A stretch of DNA of 64,000 nt from Pelagibacteraceae bacterium AG-414-M23 (GTDB taxonomy: Bacteria > Pseudomonadota > Alphaproteobacteria > Pelagibacterales > Pelagibacteraceae). Location of the stretch: assembly GCA_003214525.1 (NCBI GenBank), contig QCLN01000005.1, positions 18,186 to 82,185 on the forward strand, read 5' to 3'. The notes under the pieces were generated by a model, which was given only the letters and a program-made list of their open reading frames with translations, had not been told where the DNA came from and did not search any database. This document shows, in pieces, positions 8,406 to 17,250 of this stretch (positions are counted from its first letter, which is position 1; every line of letters begins with the position of its first letter). A program made the position numbers and the translations under genes.

Positions 8406-9779
8406 TTAATTTAGATCAAAAATTTTTCCTGGATTCATTATATTGTTTGGATCCATACTTCTTTTTATGGATTTCATTGCTGGCAAGTTATCAGGATGTT
8501 GTTTTAATAAATAATGTTTTTTTTGTAAACCGATGCCGTGTTCCCCAGTTATTGTTCCTTCTAGCTCTAAAGCTTTTTGAATAAGTTTGTCACTATAATC
8601 TCTTATTAGTTTTTGTTTTTCCTCATCATTAGGATCATACAGTATAATAGAGTGAAAATTACCATCTCCAACATGACCAACCATTGGAGCAATTAAACCA
8701 TTATCTTTAACATGTTTTTCAGCCCAGGAAACACATTCTACAAGTTTTGAAATTGGAACACATATATCTGTTGAATATACTTTCATATTATTACCTAAAG
8801 CTTTGACTGAATAATAAACATCATGTCTTGCCTGCCATAACTTGTTTCTTTCTTCAATTGATTCAGCCCATTTAAAATCACCACCTCCATTATTTTTCGA
8901 TAATTCTTCAACAATTTTTATTGCCTCTTTATTTGACTGTTCACTTCCATGAAATTCAAAAAAAAGAGTTGGAGAAGCTTTTACATTTTCTAATTTAGAA
9001 TATTTAATACTTATTTCCATTTGATCTTTGTTTAGCATTTCAATTCTTGCAATATTAACTCCATATTGAATTACTTCTTGGGATGTTAAAACTGCCGAGT
9101 CTAGATCAGGAAAATAACAAACAGCACTCATAATACTTTCTGGAATTGGAGATAGCCTTAATTGCACTTCAGTTATAATTCCTAGTGTTCCTTCAGAACC
9201 AATAAACAAATTAGTTAAATTATATCCTGCAGAAGATTTTTTTGCTCTACCTCCTGTTTTAATAATTTCTCCATTAGCTAAAACAACTGTTAATCCTGTT
9301 ATTATTGTTCGCATTGTTCCATATTTTACCGCCATAGTTCCTGAAGCAGAAGTTGCTGCCATTCCACCGAGAGCAGCATCAGCGCCTGGATCAATAGGGA
9401 AAAAAACTCCATCTTCTCTTAAATATTCATTTAATTGTTTTCTTGTTACGTTCGCTTGAACTCTGCAATCAAAATCAGCTGCATTAACACTTAAAACTTT
9501 ATTCATTTTTTCTAAAGAAATTGTAATACCATTTTCATTACCTACTACATTTCCTTCAAGAGAAGTTCCTGTTCCAAATGGAACAGTGGGAATTTTGTGA
9601 TCATTACATAACTTTAGTATTTTTGAAACTTCTTCATTTGTTTCTGGAAAAACTACCGCTTGGGATAAAACTGGATCATATGTATCCTCGCCTCGAGCAT
9701 AGTTTGCTCTTGTAGACTCGGACATTGAAAATCTACCATTAAAAATTTTTTTTAATTCTTTTTGTACCTGTTCGTTCAT
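8406..9779 (-). CDS. FAD-linked D-2-hydroxyacid dehydrogenase (D-lactate dehydrogenase / GlcD family)
   Basis: A 457-residue flavoprotein of the FAD_binding_4 / FAD-oxidase_C type that oxidises a D-2-hydroxy acid such as D-lactate, or glycolate, and passes electrons to the respiratory chain. FAD-binding motifs are clear: PFGTGTSLEGNV (67-78) and DPGADAALGGMAATSASG (about 130-147). The C-terminal half has HVGDGNFHS and GEHGIGLQKK, typical of the metal/substrate site in this family. Size and motif order match the single-subunit cytochrome-type D-lactate dehydrogenase better than the three-part GlcDEF enzyme, since no glcE or glcF is adjacent. It sits 44 bp after the aminotransferase and two L-type hydroxyacid dehydrogenases. 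Confidence 0.88.
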   Translation of the reverse strand: MNEQVQKELKKIFNGRFSMSESTRANYARGEDTYDPVLSQAVVFPETNEEVSKILKLCNDHKIPTVPFGTGTSLEGNVVGNENGITISLEKMNKVLSVNAADFDCRVQANVTRKQLNEYLREDGVFFPIDPGADAALGGMAATSASGTMAVKYGTMRTIITGLTVVLANGEIIKTGGRAKKSSAGYNLTNLFIGSEGTLGIITEVQLRLSPIPESIMSAVCYFPDLDSAVLTSQEVIQYGVNIARIEMLNKDQMEISIKYSKLENVKASPTLFFEFHGSEQSNKEAIKIVEELSKNNGGGDFKWAESIEERNKLWQARHDVYYSVKALGNNMKVYSTDICVPISKLVECVSWAEKHVKDNGLIAPMVGHVGDGNFHSIILYDPNDEEKQKLIRDYSDKLIQKALELEGTITGEHGIGLQKKHYLLKQHPDNLPAMKSIKRSMDPNNIMNPGKIFDLN

Positions 9780-9823
9780 TTTTTTTAAGATAATATAAAA
9801 TTTATATAATAAAATATACTATA

Positions 9824-10987
9824 TTAACTTAGCATTTTTTTAATATTTTCTAAGGCTTGAGAAATATTATCTTGAGAAGCTGCAAAACTAAATCTTACAT
9901 GATTCACAGCTTTTTTACCAAAAGATGTACCTGGAATAATTGCTACTCCAGCTTCATGAAGGCATTTTTTTGCAAATTCTTCTCCATTCATTCCGGTTCC
10001 TATAACATTTGGAAATGCATAAAATGCTCCACCAGGTAAACTACACTCAATTCCATTAATGCTATTTAGTCCATTAAATATTAATTTTCTTCTTTTAGAA
10101 AATTTTTCCATCATAAAATTTATTGGTTCATCTGTACCATCAAGAGCAGAAATTCCTCCAAATTGAATAGCTGCATTTACACATGAATGGTTATTTACAC
10201 AAAACTTTATAACATGTTCTACCAATTTTTCTGGCCATACTGACCAACCTAATCTCCAACCAGTCATTGAATAGGCTTTGCTCCATCCGTCGAGAACTAT
10301 TAATCGATCATATAATTCTGGATAATTAAAAAAAGTTGGCATTTTTTTTCCATCAAAAATTTGCCTGCTATAAATTTCATCACTTAAAATTGCAACATTC
10401 GGAAATTTTTTTAAACCTTCTGCTAATTTATCTATTTGTTTTTTCTCTGTAAAAGCACCCGAAGGATTATTAGGATTATTTAATATAATTAATCGAGTAT
10501 TGTTGTTAATTAACGATAATATTTTTTCAGGATTTATTGAAAAATCTTTATTCTCAAGCATATTAATTGGCACTGCTTTTGCTCCAGTATAATTAATCAT
10601 AGACTCATAAATTGGAAAACCTGGATCTGGATAAATAATTTCAGCTTCTGGTTCGCCAAATAATGTAATTGCATAATACATTGTTGGTTTACCACCAGGC
10701 ATAATAATTACTCTTTCAGGATCAATATCTACATTGTAAAGTTTTTTTATTTTTCTTGTAACAGCTTGTCTACATTCGATTATTCCATTTGGTAAAACAT
10801 ATCCATGATGACCATCATCTAATGCTTTTTTTGCTGCTTCTACAACGTGTTTTGGCGATTTAAAATCTGGTTGACCTATACTTAAATGAATTATTTTCTT
10901 TCCATCTGATTCTAATTTTTTTGCTTCTGCTAGAATTTTAAAAGCCGACTCTGTACCTAATCTTTCAAGGTTTTTTGCAAGTTTCAT
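9824..10987 (-). CDS. Class I/II PLP-dependent aminotransferase (aspartate aminotransferase-like)
   Basis: A 387-residue fold-type I aminotransferase. Visible signatures are NNPNNPSG (170-177), the pyridine-binding Asp in SDEIYS (202-207), the Schiff-base Lys237 in DGWSKAYSMTGWRLGW, and the phosphate/substrate Arg245. Such enzymes exchange amino groups between amino acids and 2-oxo acids. It is embedded between hydroxyacid dehydrogenase genes with a 5-bp gap to lldD upstream, so its natural partner may be the pyruvate or glyoxylate they produce, giving alanine or glycine. That assignment is inference; the substrate cannot be fixed from motifs. Confidence 0.88.
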   Translation of the reverse strand: MKLAKNLERLGTESAFKILAEAKKLESDGKKIIHLSIGQPDFKSPKHVVEAAKKALDDGHHGYVLPNGIIECRQAVTRKIKKLYNVDIDPERVIIMPGGKPTMYYAITLFGEPEAEIIYPDPGFPIYESMINYTGAKAVPINMLENKDFSINPEKILSLINNNTRLIILNNPNNPSGAFTEKKQIDKLAEGLKKFPNVAILSDEIYSRQIFDGKKMPTFFNYPELYDRLIVLDGWSKAYSMTGWRLGWSVWPEKLVEHVIKFCVNNHSCVNAAIQFGGISALDGTDEPINFMMEKFSKRRKLIFNGLNSINGIECSLPGGAFYAFPNVIGTGMNGEEFAKKCLHEAGVAIIPGTSFGKKAVNHVRFSFAASQDNISQALENIKKMLS

Positions 10988-10992
10988 AATTA

Positions 10993-12144
10993 TTATTTCT
11001 TAAAAATAATTTTTGAACTATTTAATTCTTTTAAATTTTTACAGCCCATTAATAACATATTTCTCTCAATTTCTTTTTGCATATTTTGCAATGCACGTTC
11101 CACGCCTGCTTGACCGCCTGCTGCAAGAGAAAATAAAAACATTTTTCCAAAACTACAAGCTTTGGCACCTGCTGCAATTGCTTTTAAAACATGAGTTCCT
11201 CTTCTAACTCCACCATCTAATATAATTTCTAATTTATCACCAACTGCATCTGAAATTTCTTTAAGTTGATCGAATGGAGATCTTGATCCATCTAATTGTC
11301 TTCCACCGTGATTTGAAAGAAATATTGCAGTACATCCAATATCAATTGCTTTTTTTGCATCCTCAACTGACATTACCCCTTTTAACGCAAATGGACCATT
11401 CCATTTTTTTATACAGTATTCTGCATCTTGCCAGTTCATTCCTGGATCATACTGTTCGTTCACATATTCTATAACTGATTTAGTTATATTAGTTCCTTTA
11501 TCAGTTTTATGTTTAACGTTTGAAAGCTCAAATTTTTTATTTGTTAAATAATTAAATACCCAACTTGGTTTTGCTGCAAATTCAAATAAACTTTTTATCG
11601 TAAGTTTTGGAGGAGTAGTAAAACCTGTTCTATGATCTCTCTCTCTGTTACCGGCTACTATTGTATCAACTGTCAAACATAAGCCATCAAAGTTTGCTCT
11701 TTTACATCTATCAATCAAATCGTCTGTAATAGATTTATCTTTATGAATATAAAGTTGAAATAATTTTGGACCACTTGAAACATTTGCTATCTCTTCAATG
11801 GATGATGTGGCCATAGTAGACATACCATACATTGTTCCTAATTTTTCAGCTGCTTTTGCTGAAGCTCTATCTCCTTCTGGGTCGTACAATCTTTGCATAG
11901 CTGTAGGAGATAAAAAAATTGGCATACTTATTTTTCTGCCAAAAATTTCTGTTGAAATGTCTGGTTTTCCACCACCAGCTAAAACATTTGGAATTAAATC
12001 ACACTGATTAAAAGACTCTGTATTTCTTTTTAAGGTTGTTTCATCATCTGAGCCTCCATCAATATAATGAAAAATTGGAGATGGTAATTTTTTTTTTGCT
12101 AATTTTCTGAAGTCATCAAAATTATGACAATCATTTAGATTCAT
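10993..12144 (-). CDS. lldD: FMN-dependent L-2-hydroxyacid dehydrogenase (LldD-type), copy 1
   Basis: A TIM-barrel flavoenzyme that oxidises L-lactate or a related L-2-hydroxy acid to the 2-oxo acid. At 383 residues it has the expected length. It shows the catalytic His279 and Arg282 in SNHGGRQLDGSRSP, the conserved Lys255 in ALKGVMS, TVDT near 158-161, and a standard FMN-phosphate loop DGGVRRGTH (310-318). The second, homologous gene lies immediately upstream with a 4-bp start/stop overlap, so they are cotranscribed. Both start with almost the same 29 residues. Glycolate oxidation by this family is also known, so the exact substrate is open. Confidence 0.9.
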   Translation of the reverse strand: MNLNDCHNFDDFRKLAKKKLPSPIFHYIDGGSDDETTLKRNTESFNQCDLIPNVLAGGGKPDISTEIFGRKISMPIFLSPTAMQRLYDPEGDRASAKAAEKLGTMYGMSTMATSSIEEIANVSSGPKLFQLYIHKDKSITDDLIDRCKRANFDGLCLTVDTIVAGNRERDHRTGFTTPPKLTIKSLFEFAAKPSWVFNYLTNKKFELSNVKHKTDKGTNITKSVIEYVNEQYDPGMNWQDAEYCIKKWNGPFALKGVMSVEDAKKAIDIGCTAIFLSNHGGRQLDGSRSPFDQLKEISDAVGDKLEIILDGGVRRGTHVLKAIAAGAKACSFGKMFLFSLAAGGQAGVERALQNMQKEIERNMLLMGCKNLKELNSSKIIFKK

Positions 12145-13295
12145 ACTTTTCTAAACCTTAAATTGTTTCTATTTAAATCACTTATTTTTTTACAGCCCAT
12201 AAGTTTCATATCTCTCTCGAGTTCAGCCTTGTACTGTCCTAAAGCTCTTTCAACGCCAGCTTGGCCTGCTGCAGCTAGAGCATAAAGATAGAGTCTTCCA
12301 CCAGAACATGCTTTAGCACCAATAGATAAAGCTTTAAGCATATGAGTTCCTCTTTGGAATCCTCCTTCACAAATAACATCTATTTTATCGCCAACCGCAT
12401 CTACAATTTCTGCTAATTGATCAAATGGTGATCTTGATCCATCAAGTTGTCTTCCTCCATGATTTGAAACCATTATTCCTGTGCATCCAATATCAACTGC
12501 TTTTTTAGCATCCTCAACGCTCATCACTCCTTTAAGTGCAAAATGACCTCCCCATTGAGAACATAATTTTTCAGCATCATTCCAATCCATAGATTGATCC
12601 AACATAGTAGAAAAATAATTACCAATAGAAGTATTCGTGCTAGTACCTTCTTTTACATAATCTTGAAGATGGGGTAATTCAAACTTACCTTTTGTTAAAT
12701 AGTTTATTCCCCACATTGGTTTTGTAGCAAAACTATATAAACTTGATAATGTAAGTTTAGGAGGAGATGTAAACCCAGTCCTAAGATCTCTTTCACGATT
12801 TCCTCCCGTTATTGTATCTACTGTCAAAGCCAAAACATCAAACTTTGCTGCCTTTGCTCTTTCCAAACAAGAATCATTTAAACCTCTATCTTTATGAAAA
12901 TAAAACTGAAACATTTTTGGTGTATCAATTAATGAAGCTATTTCTTCAACACTTACAGTAGCTAAAGCTGAAACTCCAAACATGGTATTAAATTTTTGAG
13001 CAGCTTTTCCTACTGCTCTTTCTCCATCATAGTGAAATAATCTTTGTAAAGCAGTTGGCGCACAATAAAAAGGAAGATCAATTTTTTTTCCAAAAATTGT
13101 TGTAGATAAATCAATATTTTCAACGCCTCTTAATATATTTGGAACTAAATCAACATCATTGAATGAACTTGTATTTCTTTGATATGTAATTTCATCGTCA
13201 GCAGCACCATCTATATAATGAAATATTGGTGAGGGTAATTTTTTTTTCGCTAATTTTCTAAAATCATTAAAATTATGACAATCTTTTAAATTCAT
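12141..13295 (-). CDS. FMN-dependent L-2-hydroxyacid dehydrogenase paralog, copy 2 (variant FMN loop)
   Basis: A 384-residue paralog of the adjacent LldD-type enzyme, aligning without gaps over most of its length. The catalytic block SNHGGRQLDGSRSP with His279 is intact. The FMN-phosphate loop differs: EGGFQRGTH (310-318) where copy 1 and most of the family have DGGVRRG, so Asp310 is Glu and Arg314 is Gln. It is the first gene of the dehydrogenase group, 18 bp after the PagL-like gene. The change suggests an altered cofactor affinity or a specialised substrate; it does not look like decay because the frame and other motifs are intact. Confidence 0.87.
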   Translation of the reverse strand: MNLKDCHNFNDFRKLAKKKLPSPIFHYIDGAADDEITYQRNTSSFNDVDLVPNILRGVENIDLSTTIFGKKIDLPFYCAPTALQRLFHYDGERAVGKAAQKFNTMFGVSALATVSVEEIASLIDTPKMFQFYFHKDRGLNDSCLERAKAAKFDVLALTVDTITGGNRERDLRTGFTSPPKLTLSSLYSFATKPMWGINYLTKGKFELPHLQDYVKEGTSTNTSIGNYFSTMLDQSMDWNDAEKLCSQWGGHFALKGVMSVEDAKKAVDIGCTGIMVSNHGGRQLDGSRSPFDQLAEIVDAVGDKIDVICEGGFQRGTHMLKALSIGAKACSGGRLYLYALAAAGQAGVERALGQYKAELERDMKLMGCKKISDLNRNNLRFRKV

Positions 13296-13313
13296 ATTTA
13301 TCTTGATTATTTT

Positions 13314-13832
13314 TTAAAATCTTTTTAAAAAGTTAAACATATAGCTGTTTGCACCTGGATTTTTGCTACCTAAGCTTGCATTGGAAATATGATTATATGA
13401 AAAACCCAATTCACTGTTAGAAAATATATCTAAAGATAATTGAACTTCACTTTTAAATTCAACAATATGACCAAGGTCTTTACCTTTACCTTCACCATAT
13501 AATCCTGGTGTAAAACTTGGAATGATATTTAATTTACCAATTTTATATTGTGCTTGAACGCCAGTATATGCATAAGTTGCACTATCAGCTGTAATCATAA
13601 AACCAGTCACAGGTGAAATAGTACCTAAAAAACTTTGTCTTGTAAGATTTTCATTTTGATGTTGGATGCCAAAAAGGCTGGCTTTCTTTCCATCGTCACT
13701 GAAATCAAACATGCCAGAATAAAAATTCCACTCATGATCATTAACAATTGCTTTTTTTTCTTCTGCTAATGCATTCGAATTAAAGCAAGTTAAAAACAGT
13801 AAAATTACTAACAAATTATTTATATGTTTCAT
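13314..13832 (-). CDS. PagL-like outer-membrane protein (acyloxyacyl hydrolase / lipid A 3-O-deacylase family)
   Basis: A 172-residue protein with a Sec signal peptide (cleavage near ALA-EE, residue 23) and alternating strands ending in aromatic Phe172, as in a small outer-membrane beta-barrel. Near the C-terminus it has NHISNASLGSKNPGAN, matching the active-site strand of PagL-type lipid A deacylases, with His148 and Ser150 in the expected H-x-S spacing. The third catalytic residue, a Glu 14 residues after His in PagL, is Asn here, so activity is uncertain. It overlaps ccmH by 4 bp and precedes the second lldD by 18 bp. Confidence 0.75.
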   Translation of the reverse strand: MKHINNLLVILLFLTCFNSNALAEEKKAIVNDHEWNFYSGMFDFSDDGKKASLFGIQHQNENLTRQSFLGTISPVTGFMITADSATYAYTGVQAQYKIGKLNIIPSFTPGLYGEGKGKDLGHIVEFKSEVQLSLDIFSNSELGFSYNHISNASLGSKNPGANSYMFNFLKRF

Positions 13833-14209
13833 TTTTCTTTTCTATTTATAATTACTTTTCTTGCAATTAAAAAGCCTCCAAAAATAAACAAAAACAAAGG
13901 TAATATCCATAATATTAAAGTATAATTATTGAATTCAGGTTCGTAAACTATCCAATTCCCATACTTTGATTTCAAAAAATCATAAATATCTTTTTCTGAA
14001 CTTCCTGATTCTAGTTTATTTAATATTAAAGTTTTAACACTCAAAGCAAACTCGGATTGAGAATCGTATACTGATTGTCCTTGGCATATTAAGCATCTAA
14101 GATTTTTTGAAATTTCATCTACTTTTGTGTTTTCTCCAAAAACATTAATAAAGTTAAAAAAAATAAAAAATAATAAAAATAAAATTATTTTAAATGATTT
14201 CATAATCAA
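13829..14209 (-). CDS. ccmH: Cytochrome c maturation protein CcmH (short form)
   Basis: CcmH is a membrane-anchored thiol protein that handles reduced apocytochrome c before haem attachment. The signature LRCLICQGQSV (38-48) contains the CxxC pair Cys39/Cys42. A signal segment precedes it and one membrane helix follows near the C-terminus (YTLILWILPLFLFIFGGFLIA). At 126 residues it matches the short CcmH/CcmL form and lacks the TPR part called CcmI. It overlaps ccmG and the PagL-like gene by 4 bp each, so it belongs to one transcript with the other ccm genes. Confidence 0.93.
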   Translation of the reverse strand: MIMKSFKIILFLLFFIFFNFINVFGENTKVDEISKNLRCLICQGQSVYDSQSEFALSVKTLILNKLESGSSEKDIYDFLKSKYGNWIVYEPEFNNYTLILWILPLFLFIFGGFLIARKVIINRKEK

Positions 14210-14724
14210 TTAGCTAAATTTTTAATTTCACCTACTATTTGAGAATTTATAGGTCCAATATATTTTTTTAAAATTTTTAATTCTCTATCTATAATTAATG
14301 TTTCTGGAACCCCATAGGCGCCTAGAAAAATAGATTTTGTTCCATCTGCATCAGATAGAATTGTATCATATGGATTTCCAAATTCTTTTAAAAAATTTTC
14401 TGCATTTTGTATTTTATCTTTATAATTTAAACCTACTAATTTTAAATTATCAATGTCAGAAAGTTTTTTGATATGCTCGTGTTCTTGCCTACATGGCATG
14501 CACCATGATGCCCATATATTTATTGCTATTAATTTTTTATCTTCAATTAAATTTTTTAAAAAAAAATTATTATTTGTATTAAATTCTTTAATTGAAATAT
14601 TTTCAATTTTATTATTTATATTTTTTGGAATATAGTTTTTTTCTTCAAATAAACTTTGGTAAAAAATCACCGCGATAAATAAAACCAAAATAAACAATAA
14701 AATAAAAGGTAATCTAAGTCTCAT
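14206..14724 (-). CDS. ccmG: Thiol:disulfide oxidoreductase CcmG/DsbE
   Basis: A periplasmic thioredoxin-like protein anchored by one N-terminal helix (about residues 5-23). The active site is WASWCMPC (Cys75/Cys78), and a cis-Pro loop follows in GVPETLIID. It keeps apocytochrome c cysteines, or the CcmH thiols, reduced during haem ligation. The gene overlaps ccmF and ccmH by 4 bp each, in the usual order ccmF-ccmG-ccmH. At 172 residues the length is normal. Confidence 0.93.
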   Translation of the reverse strand: MRLRLPFILLFILVLFIAVIFYQSLFEEKNYIPKNINNKIENISIKEFNTNNNFFLKNLIEDKKLIAINIWASWCMPCRQEHEHIKKLSDIDNLKLVGLNYKDKIQNAENFLKEFGNPYDTILSDADGTKSIFLGAYGVPETLIIDRELKILKKYIGPINSQIVGEIKNLAN

Positions 14725-16583
14725 TTTAAATTATCTCTCAGACCTAGTAGCCCACCTAAACCAAGCATTAAAGTAGAAAACCAAATCAACAACATAAAAG
14801 GTTTTTTTTGATATCGAATATTTAAATAATCAGTATTTTTTAGATAATTTACAACTAACAGATTATCATTAAATAAGTTTGTTTTTATATCTGCCTCGCT
14901 AGTAATTGTTTCTGGGGTCTTATATAATCTTAACTCTGGATAAAATTTTAATTTATTTTCATTTTGTTTAATTTCTATTTCAGCTATTATAGATGTATAA
15001 TTATCTATCTCGCGTTTCGAGATTTTTTCAAAATTTATAATACTGTCTGATATTATTTTTTCTTCTCCTACTTTCATATTAACTGAAATTTCCTCACTAA
15101 ATATGCTGTTTAAAATAATGCTAATTACTAAAGTGCTAAACGCTAAGTGAGAAATCTTTTGAGACCACTTTAATTTTTGATTTTTTAAATCAATTAATGA
15201 AATAAAAAATAAGTATAAAGATGCTGAAATTAATACAGATAAAAATAATATTTTAGTATTTGAATTTCTGACAATGTAAAAAGAAATTAATATAGATAAA
15301 ATTAATATAGCTATTATATTTAAATTTAATTTTAATTTTTTGGTTTTTATCCAATCTAACTTGGTTCCTAGAGCCATTAAAAATAAAAAAGGAATTAAAA
15401 AAGGAATTATTAATTGATTAAAATAGGGTGGCCCAACTGAAATCTTAGCTCCCGCAACTACTTCTAAAAAAATTGGATAAACTGTTCCAACTAAAACTAC
15501 AGCAAGAAAATACATCAAAAACCAGTTATTCATTATTATAGCGGTTTCTCTGCTAAGAAAAAAAGATTTAGACTTTGACTCAAATTCATTAAATTTAAAA
15601 TATAAAAAAAGAGAGATTAAAACTAAAAATGTTAAAAATATTAAAATAAATACTCCTCTTTCTGGGTCGTTTGCAAAAGTATGCACAGAGTTTAAAATTC
15701 CAGATCTAACCAAAAATGTTCCGCTCATACTTAAAATAAAAGTACATATGGCAAGAATTATAGTCCATGATTTAAGAATTGCTCTTTTTTCCAAAACTGA
15801 AGAACAGTGCAATAGTGCTGTTAAACAAAACCAAGGCATTAAAGAAACATTTTCTACTGGGTCCCAAAACCAAAATCCTCCCCAACCTAATTCATAATAA
15901 GCCCAAATAGATCCCAACATGATACCAATGGTTAGAAAAATCCAAGAAATTAATGACCATTTTTTTATGTCAGTAGCCCAATCTTTATTTACATATTTAC
16001 AAGTTAACGCTGCCAGAGAAGATGAAAAAATTATAGAAGTTCCAACATAACCTAAATATAAAATTGGTGGATGAATAGCTAAAGCAGGATCTTGTAATAT
16101 TGGATTTAATCCTAATCCTTCGATTGGAGTTGGTAAAATCAATTCAAAAGGATTAGATGTTAAAATAATAAATAAAAGAAAACCAAATATAATTATTTGT
16201 TGAAAAAAAATTGTTAAGATTCTAAATGATATTAAAAGCTTTTTTGACCTAAACAAAAAAATTAAAGTAAAAAGACTCAACACCAACAACCAAAGCAAGA
16301 GACTTCCTTCATGATTCCCCCATGTTCCAGAAATTTTGTAAAATAATGGTTTGCTAGTGTGCGAGTTATAATAAACAGCTGCGTTATTAAAATCTGAATA
16401 TATAAAAGCAAAAACTAATGCAAAAAAACTAACACAAATTAATGTAAATTGTAAAACTACTGTTCCAAATATATTAAAATTTAAAATTTTATTTGATTTA
16501 AAATTTATAAAAGTAACAATAATTAATATTAAAGAAACAAATAAAGCAAAAACTAAAGAATAATTTCCTATTAAATTTAACAC
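14721..16583 (-). CDS. ccmF: Haem lyase subunit CcmF
   Basis: CcmF is the large integral-membrane part of the system I haem ligation complex and transfers haem from CcmE to apocytochrome c. The protein is 620 residues with many membrane helices. It carries the Trp-rich periplasmic WWD-type motif WGGFWFWDPVENVSLMPW (234-251) and His-bearing stretches WGNHEGS (88-94) and AIHPPILYLGY (169-179), likely haem ligands. It lies 1 bp after ccmE and overlaps ccmG by 4 bp. The soluble domain near the C-terminus is complete, and length is close to the family norm of about 650. Confidence 0.95.
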   Translation of the reverse strand: MLNLIGNYSLVFALFVSLILIIVTFINFKSNKILNFNIFGTVVLQFTLICVSFFALVFAFIYSDFNNAAVYYNSHTSKPLFYKISGTWGNHEGSLLLWLLVLSLFTLIFLFRSKKLLISFRILTIFFQQIIIFGFLLFIILTSNPFELILPTPIEGLGLNPILQDPALAIHPPILYLGYVGTSIIFSSSLAALTCKYVNKDWATDIKKWSLISWIFLTIGIMLGSIWAYYELGWGGFWFWDPVENVSLMPWFCLTALLHCSSVLEKRAILKSWTIILAICTFILSMSGTFLVRSGILNSVHTFANDPERGVFILIFLTFLVLISLFLYFKFNEFESKSKSFFLSRETAIIMNNWFLMYFLAVVLVGTVYPIFLEVVAGAKISVGPPYFNQLIIPFLIPFLFLMALGTKLDWIKTKKLKLNLNIIAILILSILISFYIVRNSNTKILFLSVLISASLYLFFISLIDLKNQKLKWSQKISHLAFSTLVISIILNSIFSEEISVNMKVGEEKIISDSIINFEKISKREIDNYTSIIAEIEIKQNENKLKFYPELRLYKTPETITSEADIKTNLFNDNLLVVNYLKNTDYLNIRYQKKPFMLLIWFSTLMLGLGGLLGLRDNLK

Positions 16584-16584
16584 T

Positions 16585-17007
16585 TTACTTGTCCTTTAAT
16601 GCTTCTCTGACTTCAGGGGGCATATAATTTTCATCATGTTTTGCTAAAATTTTTGATGCTTCTAAAAAATTTCTATCTTTTAAAAAACCTTCCGCAACAA
16701 CACCTTTTTCTTCTGAAAAAAGATTAGGTATTACGCCAGAAAATTTTATATTAATTTCATTTTTAAAATCAGTAATAATAAAGCTTATTTGATCACTGTT
16801 CATAGAAATGGAATTTTTTTTAACCATACCACCAACTCTGTATTTTTTATTATGGTCAATTTCTCCAAGCTCTTTTATTTCAGTTGGAGAAATAAAATAA
16901 ACAACATTATCTTCCAATGATTTTAAAACTATATAAACAGTAAGAATTAATACAATTAATATTAAAGATAGGAATAAGAACCTTAATTTAACTTTTTTAC
17001 CATACAT
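16585..17007 (-). CDS. ccmE: Haem chaperone CcmE
   Basis: CcmE binds haem covalently in the periplasm and delivers it to CcmF. The 140-residue protein has one N-terminal anchor (about 9-28), the OB-fold segments [11 protein letters not shown] (56-66) and [22 protein letters not shown], and the haem-binding His124 with Tyr128 in [10 protein letters not shown]. All expected elements are present. The upstream neighbour is ccmD and the downstream neighbour ccmF is 1 bp away. Confidence 0.94.
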   Translation of the reverse strand: MYGKKVKLRFLFLSLILIVLILTVYIVLKSLEDNVVYFISPTEIKELGEIDHNKKYRVGGMVKKNSISMNSDQISFIITDFKNEINIKFSGVIPNLFSEEKGVVAEGFLKDRNFLEASKILAKHDENYMPPEVREALKDK

Positions 17008-17019
17008 GAAATATTAAAG

Positions 17020-17250
17020 TTAAATTTTTGCGCTTGAATTTTTTAAAATCTCTTTATAAATCTCTTGACTAATAGCAACGTTATATTTTTCTTCAGTAAG
17101 CGCTGAAAAATTTTCTTCAAATCTTTTTTGCTCTTTTTTCAATTGTAATTTTATAATGAAGTATAAACTTGAAAAACTAATTAGTGTAAAAGCGAAAGCA
17201 GACCACACGTATGCTCCATATCCATTCATTGAGATAAGATCTGATATCAT
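17020..17250 (-). CDS. ccmD: Haem exporter accessory protein CcmD
   Basis: CcmD is a small single-helix membrane protein that helps release holo-CcmE from the CcmC complex. This 76-residue protein starts with the typical MNGYGAYVWSAFAFTLISF segment followed by a helix and a charged tail (LKKEQKRFEENF). It overlaps ccmC by 4 bp. The family is weakly conserved, so the call rests on the GYGAYVW motif and the position between ccmC and ccmE. Confidence 0.88.
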   Translation of the reverse strand: MISDLISMNGYGAYVWSAFAFTLISFSSLYFIIKLQLKKEQKRFEENFSALTEEKYNVAISQEIYKEILKNSSAKI

